64,000 nt of DNA. Origin: JANQPX01 sp039197065 (GTDB lineage: Bacteria > Pseudomonadota > Alphaproteobacteria > Geminicoccales > Geminicoccaceae). Shown in pieces: positions 57,146 through 64,000 of the stretch. The translations under genes were made by a program, and so were the position numbers. The notes below the pieces were generated by a model. That model was not told the DNA's origin. It ran no database searches and was given only the letters and a program-made list of their open reading frames with translations. The first letter of the stretch is position 1, and the number at the start of each line of letters is the position of its first letter. The stretch spans positions 1 to 64,000 of the forward strand of contig JBCCUL010000011.1 of assembly GCA_039197065.1 (NCBI GenBank). Reading direction: 5' to 3'.

Positions 57146-57552
57146 CAGGATTTTCTTAGATGAATGCGACCGCCGGGTTCAATCGTCAGATATCCCTTGC
57201 TGGCCAGATCCTCGAGCGGCAGTTGCAAGATCGGAATCTCGCCAAACGTCATCTCCCTGCCTACCACGGAAGCGATGCCGAGAATGGCATCCGCCTCGCC
57301 AAGGATGACCGCCGCCGGCCCGGTCTTCTTGTAGAGAAGTTCGAGAAGCAGCTGGCTGGACGAGCTGGAGCCGACGATCTTCGGGATCGCCAGGATCTTG
57401 TCAGTCACCACATCACCATGGTTGGGATGGCCCGGGTCCGTGATCGCTCCGGATGTCGGATCGACACCGCCCCAAAAGCAGATCGGCGCTTCGAGCTTCA
57501 GAATGTCGCCCTCAGCATGTCCGTCGACCAGAACCAGGGCATGCATGATCAT
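57145..57552 (-). CDS. Aconitase X small (swivel) subunit, DUF126
   Basis: Small subunit of a two-part aconitase-X dehydratase, 135 residues. The hallmark SSSSSQ loop lies in IVGSSSSSQLLLELLYK, preceded by LEAPICFWGGVDPTSGAITDPGHPNHGD. Characterised bacterial aconitase-X enzymes include cis-3-hydroxy-L-proline dehydratase; archaeal ones act on phosphomevalonate. It overlaps the large subunit by four bases (ATGA), which fits a fixed stoichiometry. Confidence 0.9.
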   Translation of the reverse strand: MIMHALVLVDGHAEGDILKLEAPICFWGGVDPTSGAITDPGHPNHGDVVTDKILAIPKIVGSSSSSQLLLELLYKKTGPAAVILGEADAILGIASVVGREMTFGEIPILQLPLEDLASKGYLTIEPGGRIHLRKS

Positions 57553-58799
57553 GACCAGATCCTCTCATCCCTGGCGACTTCGCCGGTGACCGCCGAGCGC
57601 ACGCAATCGCCAAGCGACCCGTAGACCACATCGTGATTGACGGTGGATGGGCTGTAGTGGGCGAACTTTCCGGAGTTGGTCATGAGAACGCCGCTTTTCT
57701 GTTTCAGGATCGGCGTCACCACGACGCAGGTGCCGATCACGAAGACGACGCCGGCGTCTTCAAGTTTCTTGCGAACGCCGGCTGCTTCGAGGATCTGTAA
57801 GACGGCGTGGCGCGTGCAAACATAAACCGGCACCTTGAAGGTCAAGCCATCGGCCAGGGCCGCAAGCGATCGGCATTCTTCGATCGAAAAATGCGGACTG
57901 CCGAGCGTGACGCAGTCGATGGCATCCGAAGTCGTCGTCGAAAGTTTGTCGCGCGCCTCACGCATCATTGCCGGCGTCGGGGTGATTACCGCTTCGGGCG
58001 GTTCGCCTGCGAAAGCATCTTCGATGATACGTGCTTCCGGGGTGACGCCAATGACATGAAAAAGGCCGACGTCTCCGGTGGACGCGGCAGCGGCGCCAAG
58101 CGCCTTTAGCCGATCTTCAGTGACATCCGTCGGCACCCCATCGATCGCCGCGATGGTCGAGCCTACAGTCCTGCCAAGCCAAGCGCCGAACACTGGATAG
58201 AAGCTGTCGTCGGCAAGAAGGGCAGGGGACAGCGCGCTGAGATCGATAAGGATCCTGGCAATGCGGTCTTCGTCACAATGCAGTCCGACATGGGGCACTC
58301 TTGCCGTGAGCGCCGCACAGATATCGAAGAAGTCACCATAGCGGTTGGTGCGCGCGCCAAGGACCGAGTTGGCGAAGACGATCGCGTTGCTTTCCGCCCA
58401 GGCGATCTGCTCGCCAAGCTTCGGGCGATAGCCGGCCTGATAGGGCGCACAGGTCCAGCTTTGAATGCAACCAAGCGCGACATAGGCGTCCATCAGCCGA
58501 CGGCTCATTTTCTTCGCATAGGTATCGGCGACCACCAGTTCCGGCCGAACGATGTCGAGCGCGCCGACATTGAGGGAGGAAGGAACAGCGACGCGACCGC
58601 CGAGTTCACGAAGCTTCTCTGCGAAGAGCACGCCCCCATCACCGAAATAGACACAGCCGTCGATATGAGCGGAGGTGATTGGGACGAGACTTTCCGCCCC
58701 CATCATCTTCGCCGTGTCGATGACGATGCGCATGGCCATCGCCTCGGCAGGCGGAGCATCGGGTGCAAGGAGGGCTTTCTCGGCGGCGGTCAGCTGCAT
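57549..58799 (-). CDS. Aconitase X large (catalytic) subunit, DUF521
   Basis: Iron-sulphur dehydratase subunit of 416 residues from the ATG at 58799 (a longer frame reaches 58868 but adds a tail not typical of the family). MQLTAAEKALLAPDAPPAEAMAM is the usual N-terminus, followed by SAHIDGCVYFGDGG. Cys-containing segments GCIQSWTCAPYQAGYRP, VYVCTRHAVL and GTCVVVTPIL are candidate cluster ligands. cis-3-hydroxy-L-proline dehydration is the best-known bacterial reaction, but the substrate here is not proven. First gene of the operon. Confidence 0.9.
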   Translation of the reverse strand: MQLTAAEKALLAPDAPPAEAMAMRIVIDTAKMMGAESLVPITSAHIDGCVYFGDGGVLFAEKLRELGGRVAVPSSLNVGALDIVRPELVVADTYAKKMSRRLMDAYVALGCIQSWTCAPYQAGYRPKLGEQIAWAESNAIVFANSVLGARTNRYGDFFDICAALTARVPHVGLHCDEDRIARILIDLSALSPALLADDSFYPVFGAWLGRTVGSTIAAIDGVPTDVTEDRLKALGAAAASTGDVGLFHVIGVTPEARIIEDAFAGEPPEAVITPTPAMMREARDKLSTTTSDAIDCVTLGSPHFSIEECRSLAALADGLTFKVPVYVCTRHAVLQILEAAGVRKKLEDAGVVFVIGTCVVVTPILKQKSGVLMTNSGKFAHYSPSTVNHDVVYGSLGDCVRSAVTGEVARDERIWS

Positions 58800-59037
58800 G
58801 CCAACATGTCTCGCATTGATGTCATAATCCGACTTGCTCGTTCGATCAGAACAGCCGCCTTTCCGCATCGAAGCAAGATCTGCTTCTTCGCCAACGCGGA
58901 TCTTTTTGAAAGATGCCCTCTCCTGTGACGTCGAGCATCGACCTTCGTGGATGACTCACAGAACGTATTGTCGATCATAAAGGTCAATTTTGTCCTGTAG
59001 ATTCACAGGCTTTACTTATTCGCTCATTTTCGGAAAC

Positions 59038-59478
59038 ATGGAGAAAATTATATGGAACGGCTCATTGAACACACTCGATACAGTTGCGAAAGTCGCGACG
59101 ATTTGCAGTGCGATCATTGCGTTGATCACGTTGTTTTATCAGATCTCCAGATCCGGACGCCGATCCTATGGGAGGCGTCTCTTCGGTCTCAATCGAAGAG
59201 AAGTCAGGCTCATTCTTTGTATTTTGCTCTTCTTCTTTCTCGGGCTTGCTTTTCCTCAGGCAATCATCCCGATCTTTCTCATACTGCTGATCATCGTCTA
59301 CCTAAATATGCAGCGTTCGACGGATAGGCTGAACTATACATTCTCCCTCCTCGTCATCACGCTTGCAGGTTTGGCCGGCGCTTATCTTAGCGCTTACAAC
59401 ATCGCAGCCGATGCCGGCATGCCGCTTTTCTACAATCATGACTTCCGGGTGCTGGATATCTGGTATCTGCTGAACTAA
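59038..59478 (+). CDS. Small membrane protein of unknown function
   Basis: Not recognised; 146 residues from the ATG at 59038 (frame open to 58990). Three or four hydrophobic segments: VAKVATICSAIIALITLFYQI, LILCILLFFFLGLAFPQA, IIPIFLILLIIVYLN and YTFSLLVITLAGLAGAYLSAY. A basic loop (RSGRRSYGRRLFGLNRRE) follows the first helix. Convergent with the activator gene, divergent from the aconitase-X operon. Confidence 0.6.
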   Translation: MEKIIWNGSLNTLDTVAKVATICSAIIALITLFYQISRSGRRSYGRRLFGLNRREVRLILCILLFFFLGLAFPQAIIPIFLILLIIVYLNMQRSTDRLNYTFSLLVITLAGLAGAYLSAYNIAADAGMPLFYNHDFRVLDIWYLLN

Positions 59479-59490
59479 CCGGCAGCGACG

Positions 59491-61533
59491 CTAAGCCCGT
59501 CGCCGTCGCCGCTGTCGTTCCCGCCCATTGCGGCCGGAAGCCGTAGCCGCCTCCCTTGCCGGCAGTGTCACCACTTTGGACAGGTTCGGATAATCGGCAT
59601 CGGCGTGGGGAATTGCCATGGCTTTGACGAAATGCTCCTGGAAGCGAGGCTCGATGGCAGTTTCCACCTTTTCGATGTCGTTAACTAACTGCTCGATCTC
59701 ACGCCGGGCATTTCTATTGAGGAGCGCTATGCGGGCTCCGGTGCCGGCGGCATTGCCGGCTGAGGCGACCTTGGCGAGATCGCAGTCGGGAATGAGGCCT
59801 AGGATCATCGCGTATTTCACGTCGATGTGGCTGCCGAAGGCACCAGCCAGCGTGATCCGGTCGACACTGTCGATACCCATTTTATCCATGAGGAGGCGTG
59901 CGCCGGCATAAAGAGCGGCCTTGGCAAGCTGAATTGCACGGATGTCGTTCTGGGTAATGCGAATTTCCGGCTCGCCCGCCTGGACCAGATAGGAGAAAGT
60001 TCGCCCATCCTCCTGGATACGCGAATTGATCGACGCTTTGGCACCGTCGATCATACCGTCCGGTTTGATGATTCCAGCGAGGTACATCTCGGCAATAACC
60101 TCGATGATGCCGGAGCCGCAAATGCCCGTCGCGATTGTCGAGACACTCGGGGCGCCTGCGTCATCGAAGTCGAGATCTTCGCTTTCCGATCCATCGGACC
60201 AGGCATTGGAGCCGATCAGCTTGAAGCGCGGCTCCAGTGTTTCAGGATCGATGCGTACCCGCTCGATCGCGCCGGCGGCGGCGCGCTGACCACAGGAGAT
60301 CTGGGCGCCTTCAAAGGCCGGGCCGGTAGGTGACGACGCCGCCATCAGGCGATCTTTGTTGCCGAGAACGATCTCGGCATTGGTGCCGACATCGACGATC
60401 AGCGTCATCTCGTCGTTCAGATGCGGGCTTTCGCTCAAGATCACGCCGGCTGCATCCGCACCGACATGGCCGGCGATGCACGGAAGGACATAGGCGCGCG
60501 CGCTCGGGTTGGTAACATTGATCGAAAGCTCACTCGCCCAAAGGAACGTCGGTTCGTCAGTCGCGAGCGCAAAGGGAGCGCCCCCAAGTTCGATCGGATC
60601 GATGCCGAGCAGGAGGTGATGCATGACCGGATTGCCGACGAAGGTGATGTCCATAATCTCGTTCGGATCGATCACTGCCTCCGCGGCAAGCTGGCCGATC
60701 AGGGCGGTAATAGCTTCGCGCACCGCAAGGGTCATCTCCTGATCACCGCCGGGGTTCATCATGACATAGCTCACGCGGCTCATCAGATCTTCACCGAAGC
60801 GGATCTGCGGGTTCATCAATCCGGCGGAGGCGACAACTTTGCCGGTGCGCAGTTCCACCAAATGGCCGGCGATGGTGGTCGAGCCAACATCGAAAGCGAC
60901 GCCGTAGATTGCCTCCTTTAGGCCCGGCCAGACGGAAATGATGCGCTCCCCGCCATGGACGACGGCGGTCACACCCCATTCGGCCTCCCGCAATGTCTTT
61001 TGCAGATAGATCATGACGCGCAGATCCGCGGTCAGCCCCTTGAGCTGCCACTGCTCCTCAAGCGCACGTTCCAGGCGGCGGAGATCCCCCATCTGCGCAT
61101 GCATGTCAGGTTCATCGACCTCGACATAATGAAGGGTGACCACCGGATCGAGCTCAATGTCACGGACCTCGGCGCGCTTTCGCACCAGCTGTCGATGTAC
61201 CTGGCTCTCGGCGGGAACGTCGACGACCAGGTCACCCTGCAGCGTCGCCTGACAGCCAAGACGCCGACCGGCCTTTAGGCCTTTCCGCTTGTCAAACCGC
61301 GCCTCCACCTCGCCGCTCGGCGTCGCATGGGCGGCCGCGGAGGTAATGCCGTGCTTGGCGAATTCTCCTTCGCCGAGGGTCACCTGGCAGCGGCCGCAAA
61401 GGCCACGTCCACCGCAGATCGAATCCAGATCAACGCCAAGCTTTTGCGCCGCCTGCAGCAGCGTTGTGCCATGAGGAAAGCGACCGCGCTTGCCCGATGG
61501 AGTAAAGACGATCAGGGCGGATTGGTCGCTCAC
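59491..61533 (-). CDS. RamA-type ATP-dependent reductive activator of corrinoid proteins (DUF4445)
   Basis: Ferredoxin/ASKHA protein of 680 residues that re-reduces inactive Co(II) corrinoid proteins at the expense of ATP. The N-terminal [2Fe-2S] domain has C40-x5-C46-x2-C49 (CGGRGLCGRC) with a further Cys in RRLGCQA. The actin-like ATPase has AFDVGSTTIAGHLVEL and LIVDVGTNAEIVLGNKDR. The C-terminus ends in an Arg-rich tail GRERQRRRRRA. It is last in the unit with the methyltetrahydrofolate methyltransferase and corrinoid protein; a 233-base gap separates it from the former. Confidence 0.9.
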   Translation of the reverse strand: MSDQSALIVFTPSGKRGRFPHGTTLLQAAQKLGVDLDSICGGRGLCGRCQVTLGEGEFAKHGITSAAAHATPSGEVEARFDKRKGLKAGRRLGCQATLQGDLVVDVPAESQVHRQLVRKRAEVRDIELDPVVTLHYVEVDEPDMHAQMGDLRRLERALEEQWQLKGLTADLRVMIYLQKTLREAEWGVTAVVHGGERIISVWPGLKEAIYGVAFDVGSTTIAGHLVELRTGKVVASAGLMNPQIRFGEDLMSRVSYVMMNPGGDQEMTLAVREAITALIGQLAAEAVIDPNEIMDITFVGNPVMHHLLLGIDPIELGGAPFALATDEPTFLWASELSINVTNPSARAYVLPCIAGHVGADAAGVILSESPHLNDEMTLIVDVGTNAEIVLGNKDRLMAASSPTGPAFEGAQISCGQRAAAGAIERVRIDPETLEPRFKLIGSNAWSDGSESEDLDFDDAGAPSVSTIATGICGSGIIEVIAEMYLAGIIKPDGMIDGAKASINSRIQEDGRTFSYLVQAGEPEIRITQNDIRAIQLAKAALYAGARLLMDKMGIDSVDRITLAGAFGSHIDVKYAMILGLIPDCDLAKVASAGNAAGTGARIALLNRNARREIEQLVNDIEKVETAIEPRFQEHFVKAMAIPHADADYPNLSKVVTLPAREAATASGRNGRERQRRRRRA

Positions 61534-61649
61534 GGCTTGGTGTCTCCTAAGGCAATGGGTTCCGCACGCCCCAGCGGACGTCAGGATCCGAGGGCGTCTC
61601 GCGGTTCATTCGTCTTTTCTTAACCCATCCTGTTCAAAATTCACGCGAT

Positions 61650-61673
61650 TTCCAGGTTCAAGCGATCCTGGAA
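61650..61673 (-). other. Small hairpin between methyltransferase and activator genes
   Basis: A 7-base perfect inverted repeat (TTCCAGG with CCTGGAA, 10-base loop) lies in the 233-base gap. A GC-rich 14-base palindrome is at 61743-61756, closer to the methyltransferase stop. They may be processing or partial termination sites. No gene is visible in the gap. Confidence 0.3.
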
Positions 61674-61766
61674 GCCATGCGCCCGCTCTCCTTCCAAACA
61701 GTAGCTTGGCCGAGATAAGGGCGTTGCGAGAAGCGGCACCCGACGGCCGCGGCCGTATCAGGCAAG

Positions 61767-62657
61767 TCAAGCGCGTCGGCGCCGCCGACCGCTGCGTTCG
61801 GCGCCGGCTGCGGTGGGCTCGCGGAAGGTCTTGAGCCAAGTTCGACAATCGGGGTCGTGGTTCATCAGGACATCGGCGCCCTTAACCGCGGTCATCTCCT
61901 CGGCATGCAGCGGGTTCATAATCGCCGAGGTCATGCCAGCACCGATCGCCATGGACAGGAAGGCTGCGTTCATGCCGTGGCGGTTGGGCAGGCCGAAGCT
62001 GACATTGGAGGCACCGCAGGTGGTGTTGACCTTCAGTTCCTCGCGCAGACGACGGATCAGGCTGAAGGCCGCGACACCTGCAGAGGCTAAGGCGCCTATT
62101 GGCATAACCAGCGGATCGACCACGATATCAGCCGGCTTGATACCATAGTCTTGAGCGCGCTCGACGATCTTCTTCGCGACCTCGAATCGGACGTCCGGAT
62201 CTTCGGAAATACCGGTCTCATCATTGGAGATGGCGACTACTACGCAATCATATTTCTTGATGAGGGGAAGAACAACTTCGAGCCTGTCCTCCTCGCCGGT
62301 CACGGAGTTGACAAGCGGGCGGCCCTGATAAACAGCAAGGCCCGACTCGAGGGCGGCGACGATCGAGCTGTCGATCGACAACGGCAGATCGGTCAGCGAC
62401 TGCACCAGCTTAATCGTCTCGGCCAGGATCGCAGGCTCGTCGGCGAGCGGGATTCCGGCGTTGACGTCTAGCATGTTGGCGCCGGCCGCGACCTGGGCAA
62501 GCGTATCAGCCTCAACCGTACTGTAATCCCCGGCCGCCATCTCCGCGGCGAGCCTTTTACGGCCAGTCGGGTTGATGCGTTCACCGATTACGCAAAACGG
62601 CCGCTCGAAGCCGATCGCGATCTCCTTTGTCGCGGAGCTGACGATGGTATCAGTCAT
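61767..62657 (-). CDS. Methyltetrahydrofolate:corrinoid methyltransferase
   Basis: Pterin-binding (dihydropteroate-synthase-fold) methyltransferase of 296 residues that moves a methyl group between a corrinoid protein and tetrahydrofolate. FCVIGERINPTGRKRL and GANMLDVNAGIPLADEPAIL are the pterin-binding segments; LPLSIDSSIVAALESGL and NTTCGASNVSFGLPNRHGMNAAF are also canonical. The tail is AGAERSGRRRRRA. It sits between the corrinoid protein gene (84-base gap) and the activator gene. In the demethylation direction it would load the substrate methyl group onto tetrahydrofolate. Confidence 0.9.
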   Translation of the reverse strand: MTDTIVSSATKEIAIGFERPFCVIGERINPTGRKRLAAEMAAGDYSTVEADTLAQVAAGANMLDVNAGIPLADEPAILAETIKLVQSLTDLPLSIDSSIVAALESGLAVYQGRPLVNSVTGEEDRLEVVLPLIKKYDCVVVAISNDETGISEDPDVRFEVAKKIVERAQDYGIKPADIVVDPLVMPIGALASAGVAAFSLIRRLREELKVNTTCGASNVSFGLPNRHGMNAAFLSMAIGAGMTSAIMNPLHAEEMTAVKGADVLMNHDPDCRTWLKTFREPTAAGAERSGRRRRRA

Positions 62658-62740
62658 AGCTTTCCTCCTCCGCGAACGTCGATCGATGCTCGCAATCTTA
62701 AGGGCGTATCAATGTGAGGTTTTTGTGGTCTGGGAGGATC

Positions 62741-63460
62741 TCAGTTGACTGCTGCAGAGACGTCGCCGGGGCGCTGATTATGGCGCCTGGACATGTACTC
62801 CTTGGCGGTTTCAACCGCGACGGCCGCATCCCGACAATAGCTATCGGCACCGATAGCGTCGGCGAAGGTTTCGTTCAACGGCGCGCCGCCGACCAAGACG
62901 ACATAGTCATCTCGAAGGCCTTTTTCCTTCAGAGTGTCGATGACGACCTTCATATAGGGCATGGTCGTGGTCAGCAGAGCGGATAGACCCAGAATGTCGG
63001 GCTTATGCTCCTCGAGCGCCTCGAGATATTTGTCGACATCACAGTTGATGCCGAGATCGACCACATCGAAGCCGGCGCCTTCCATCATCATCGAAACCAG
63101 ATTCTTGCCGATATCGTGGATGTCGCCTTTCACCGTGCCGATGACCATTTTGCCCATGGGCGGGGCGCCAGTTTCGGCCAGCAGCGGGCGAAGGATCGCC
63201 ATACCGCCTTTCATGGCGTTGGCTGCGAGCAACACCTCCGGTACGAACAGAATACCGTCACGGAAGTCGACGCCGACGATGGTCATGCCGCCGACCAGGG
63301 GCTGGGTCAGCACGTCATAGGGGGCCCAGCCGCGATCCAGAAGTATCCTGACCCCTTCTTCGATCTCCTCCTTGAGACCGTCGTAGAGATCATCCTGCAT
63401 CTGTTTAACGAGTTCTTCGTCGTCGAGGGCGCTCAGATCCAGATCGTCATCGTCTGCCAT
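62741..63460 (-). CDS. Corrinoid (B12-binding) methyl carrier protein
   Basis: Methyl carrier of 239 residues. An N-terminal helical cap domain (GVRILLDRGWAPYDVLTQPLVGGMTIVG, FVPEVLLAANAMKGG) is followed by the B12-binding Rossmann domain with GDIHDIGKNLV; His115 is the predicted lower cobalt ligand. Residues 1-36 are extremely acidic (about 16 Asp/Glu, e.g. MADDDDLDLSALDDEEL). AGGAGAGG lies just before the ATG. First gene of the corrinoid unit; it should accept a methyl group from the MttB-family enzyme at 6461-8008. Confidence 0.92.
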   Translation of the reverse strand: MADDDDLDLSALDDEELVKQMQDDLYDGLKEEIEEGVRILLDRGWAPYDVLTQPLVGGMTIVGVDFRDGILFVPEVLLAANAMKGGMAILRPLLAETGAPPMGKMVIGTVKGDIHDIGKNLVSMMMEGAGFDVVDLGINCDVDKYLEALEEHKPDILGLSALLTTTMPYMKVVIDTLKEKGLRDDYVVLVGGAPLNETFADAIGADSYCRDAAVAVETAKEYMSRRHNQRPGDVSAAVN

Positions 63461-63797
63461 GACCTCTCCTACCTGTTTTCATCGCGCCTTGCAGCTGCTC
63501 TGAGCATTGTTGATGCAACCTTACATTCCTCACTTAATTTTTTCCTATCGTAGTGCCTTTTTCGTCGGCGACTCGCTTTCTTCGAATTGCGACAAAGGAA
63601 TGATAGAGCTTGCAGAATCTTAAACCTGGACAAGTGAACCATAGCATGATGCGCATATATGACAGCCGGCATTGCTGTCGGACAGTCTACCGTGAAGTCT
63701 TGATCGAGCGCATGGTCTTGCCTTGCGAAGCGGGTCGCATCATGGTGGGCGCCTTAGCCTGCGTCGTCCTCCGTGTCTCCTTCACCGCGTTAACCCG
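63461..63797. other. Divergent intergenic region before the corrinoid unit
   Basis: About 340 bases between the corrinoid gene and the exporter gene. I looked for a cobalamin riboswitch (B12 box) on the minus strand and did not see one. A perfect inverted repeat GACAGC-N7-GCTGTC lies at 63661-63679 and may be an operator. Short open frames (63469-63672 minus, 63610-63801 plus) show no recognisable protein. Confidence 0.4.
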
Positions 63798-64000
63798 TTG
63801 ACCCGAAATAAGCAGATCATAGCCCTCTGGATGGTTTCGCTGGCCTTGGCCTGCGCGGTCCTGACGACGTCTCTAAAAATCGACGACGATCTGACGGTTT
63901 TCCTGCCGAGCGATGGTGCCCCGGTGGAGGAGCTCTTGTTTACGCGGCTGCGGGAAGGTCCGGCTGCTAGGCTCATCCTGGTCGCCTTTGCCGACGGGAA
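63798..64000 (+). CDS. RND/MMPL-type exporter, N-terminal fragment
   Basis: The frame is open to the window end. The N-terminal helix is QIIALWMVSLALACAVLTTS, followed by KIDDDLTVFLPSDGAPVEEL and RLREGPAARLILVAFADG, the layout of the first periplasmic domain in MMPL-like predicted exporters. The TTG at 63798 is used as start; no upstream in-frame ATG exists nearby. The remainder is outside the window, so the assignment rests on about 67 residues. Confidence 0.6.
   Translation, partial: MTRNKQIIALWMVSLALACAVLTTSLKIDDDLTVFLPSDGAPVEELLFTRLREGPAARLILVAFADG

Noticed and set aside
63461..63797. Possible cobalamin riboswitch upstream of the corrinoid unit
   Set aside because: No B12 box or matching set of stems could be found by eye on either strand.
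63610..63801. 63-codon plus-strand frame before the exporter
   Set aside because: Weak composition and no family; its end only touches the exporter start. A frameshifted exporter N-terminus was considered but cannot be supported.

Overview
The window looks like a chromosomal segment of an alphaproteobacterium, most likely of the Hyphomicrobiales (Rhizobiales) type. The reasons are the gene order rpsP-rimM-trmD-rplS-leuC-leuD-leuB-asd, the back-to-back xerC/priA pair, a complete Cpa/Tad pilus locus, several PAS-GGDEF-EAL proteins and corrinoid methyl-transfer genes of the MttB type. The DNA is GC-rich. AT-rich patches sit upstream of the pilin gene (about 43.2-43.4 kb) and upstream of a GGDEF-EAL gene (about 36.4-36.6 kb). 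I see no rRNA, tRNA, CRISPR array or intact insertion sequence. Layout, 0-20.8 kb: a 5'-truncated aldehyde dehydrogenase and an FAD amine oxidase (PuuC/PuuB-like); a GGDEF-EAL protein with six PAS domains; an MttB-family methyltransferase without pyrrolysine; a methyltransferase/glycosyltransferase pair; an EF-hand protein divergent from a two-component system; a 2TM potassium channel; asd-leuB-leuD-leuC; rplS-trmD-rimM-rpsP. Layout, 21-43 kb: an unrecognised secreted protein with three C-x27-C modules; an RTX calcium-binding protein; a YddA-like ABC exporter with an unusual ATPase domain; a GH3 beta-glucosidase; a three-gene operon of unknown pathway (AhpD/CMD-like, 2OG-Fe(II) oxygenase-like, divergent beta-hydroxyacid dehydrogenase-like); xerC and priA; two more GGDEF-EAL proteins, one overlapping a LuxR-type regulator; and a DUF302 protein. 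Layout, 43.4-56 kb: a full Tad (Flp) pilus locus, comprising flp, cpaB, cpaC, a very short cpaD, a TadG-like protein, two TadE-like minor pilins, cpaE, cpaF, tadB, tadC, two TPR lipoproteins and the prepilin peptidase cpaA. Layout, 56-64 kb: an operon of the two aconitase-X subunits and an ArgE-type deacylase; a small membrane protein; then a corrinoid protein, a methyltetrahydrofolate methyltransferase and a RamA-type ferredoxin activator; and the start of an RND/MMPL-type exporter. Working together: the corrinoid protein, methyltransferase, activator and MttB homologue (50 kb away) form a plausible pathway that demethylates a quaternary or tertiary amine and passes the methyl group to tetrahydrofolate. 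The amine oxidase, aldehyde dehydrogenase and aconitase-X genes could act on the remaining carbon skeleton (inference). The most interesting pattern I found is a charge complementarity in this system: the corrinoid carrier has a very acidic N-terminus, while the three partner enzymes carry arginine-rich tails, two of them ending in the same RRRRRA. The second is the unrecognised triplicated C-x27-C protein at 21-23 kb.
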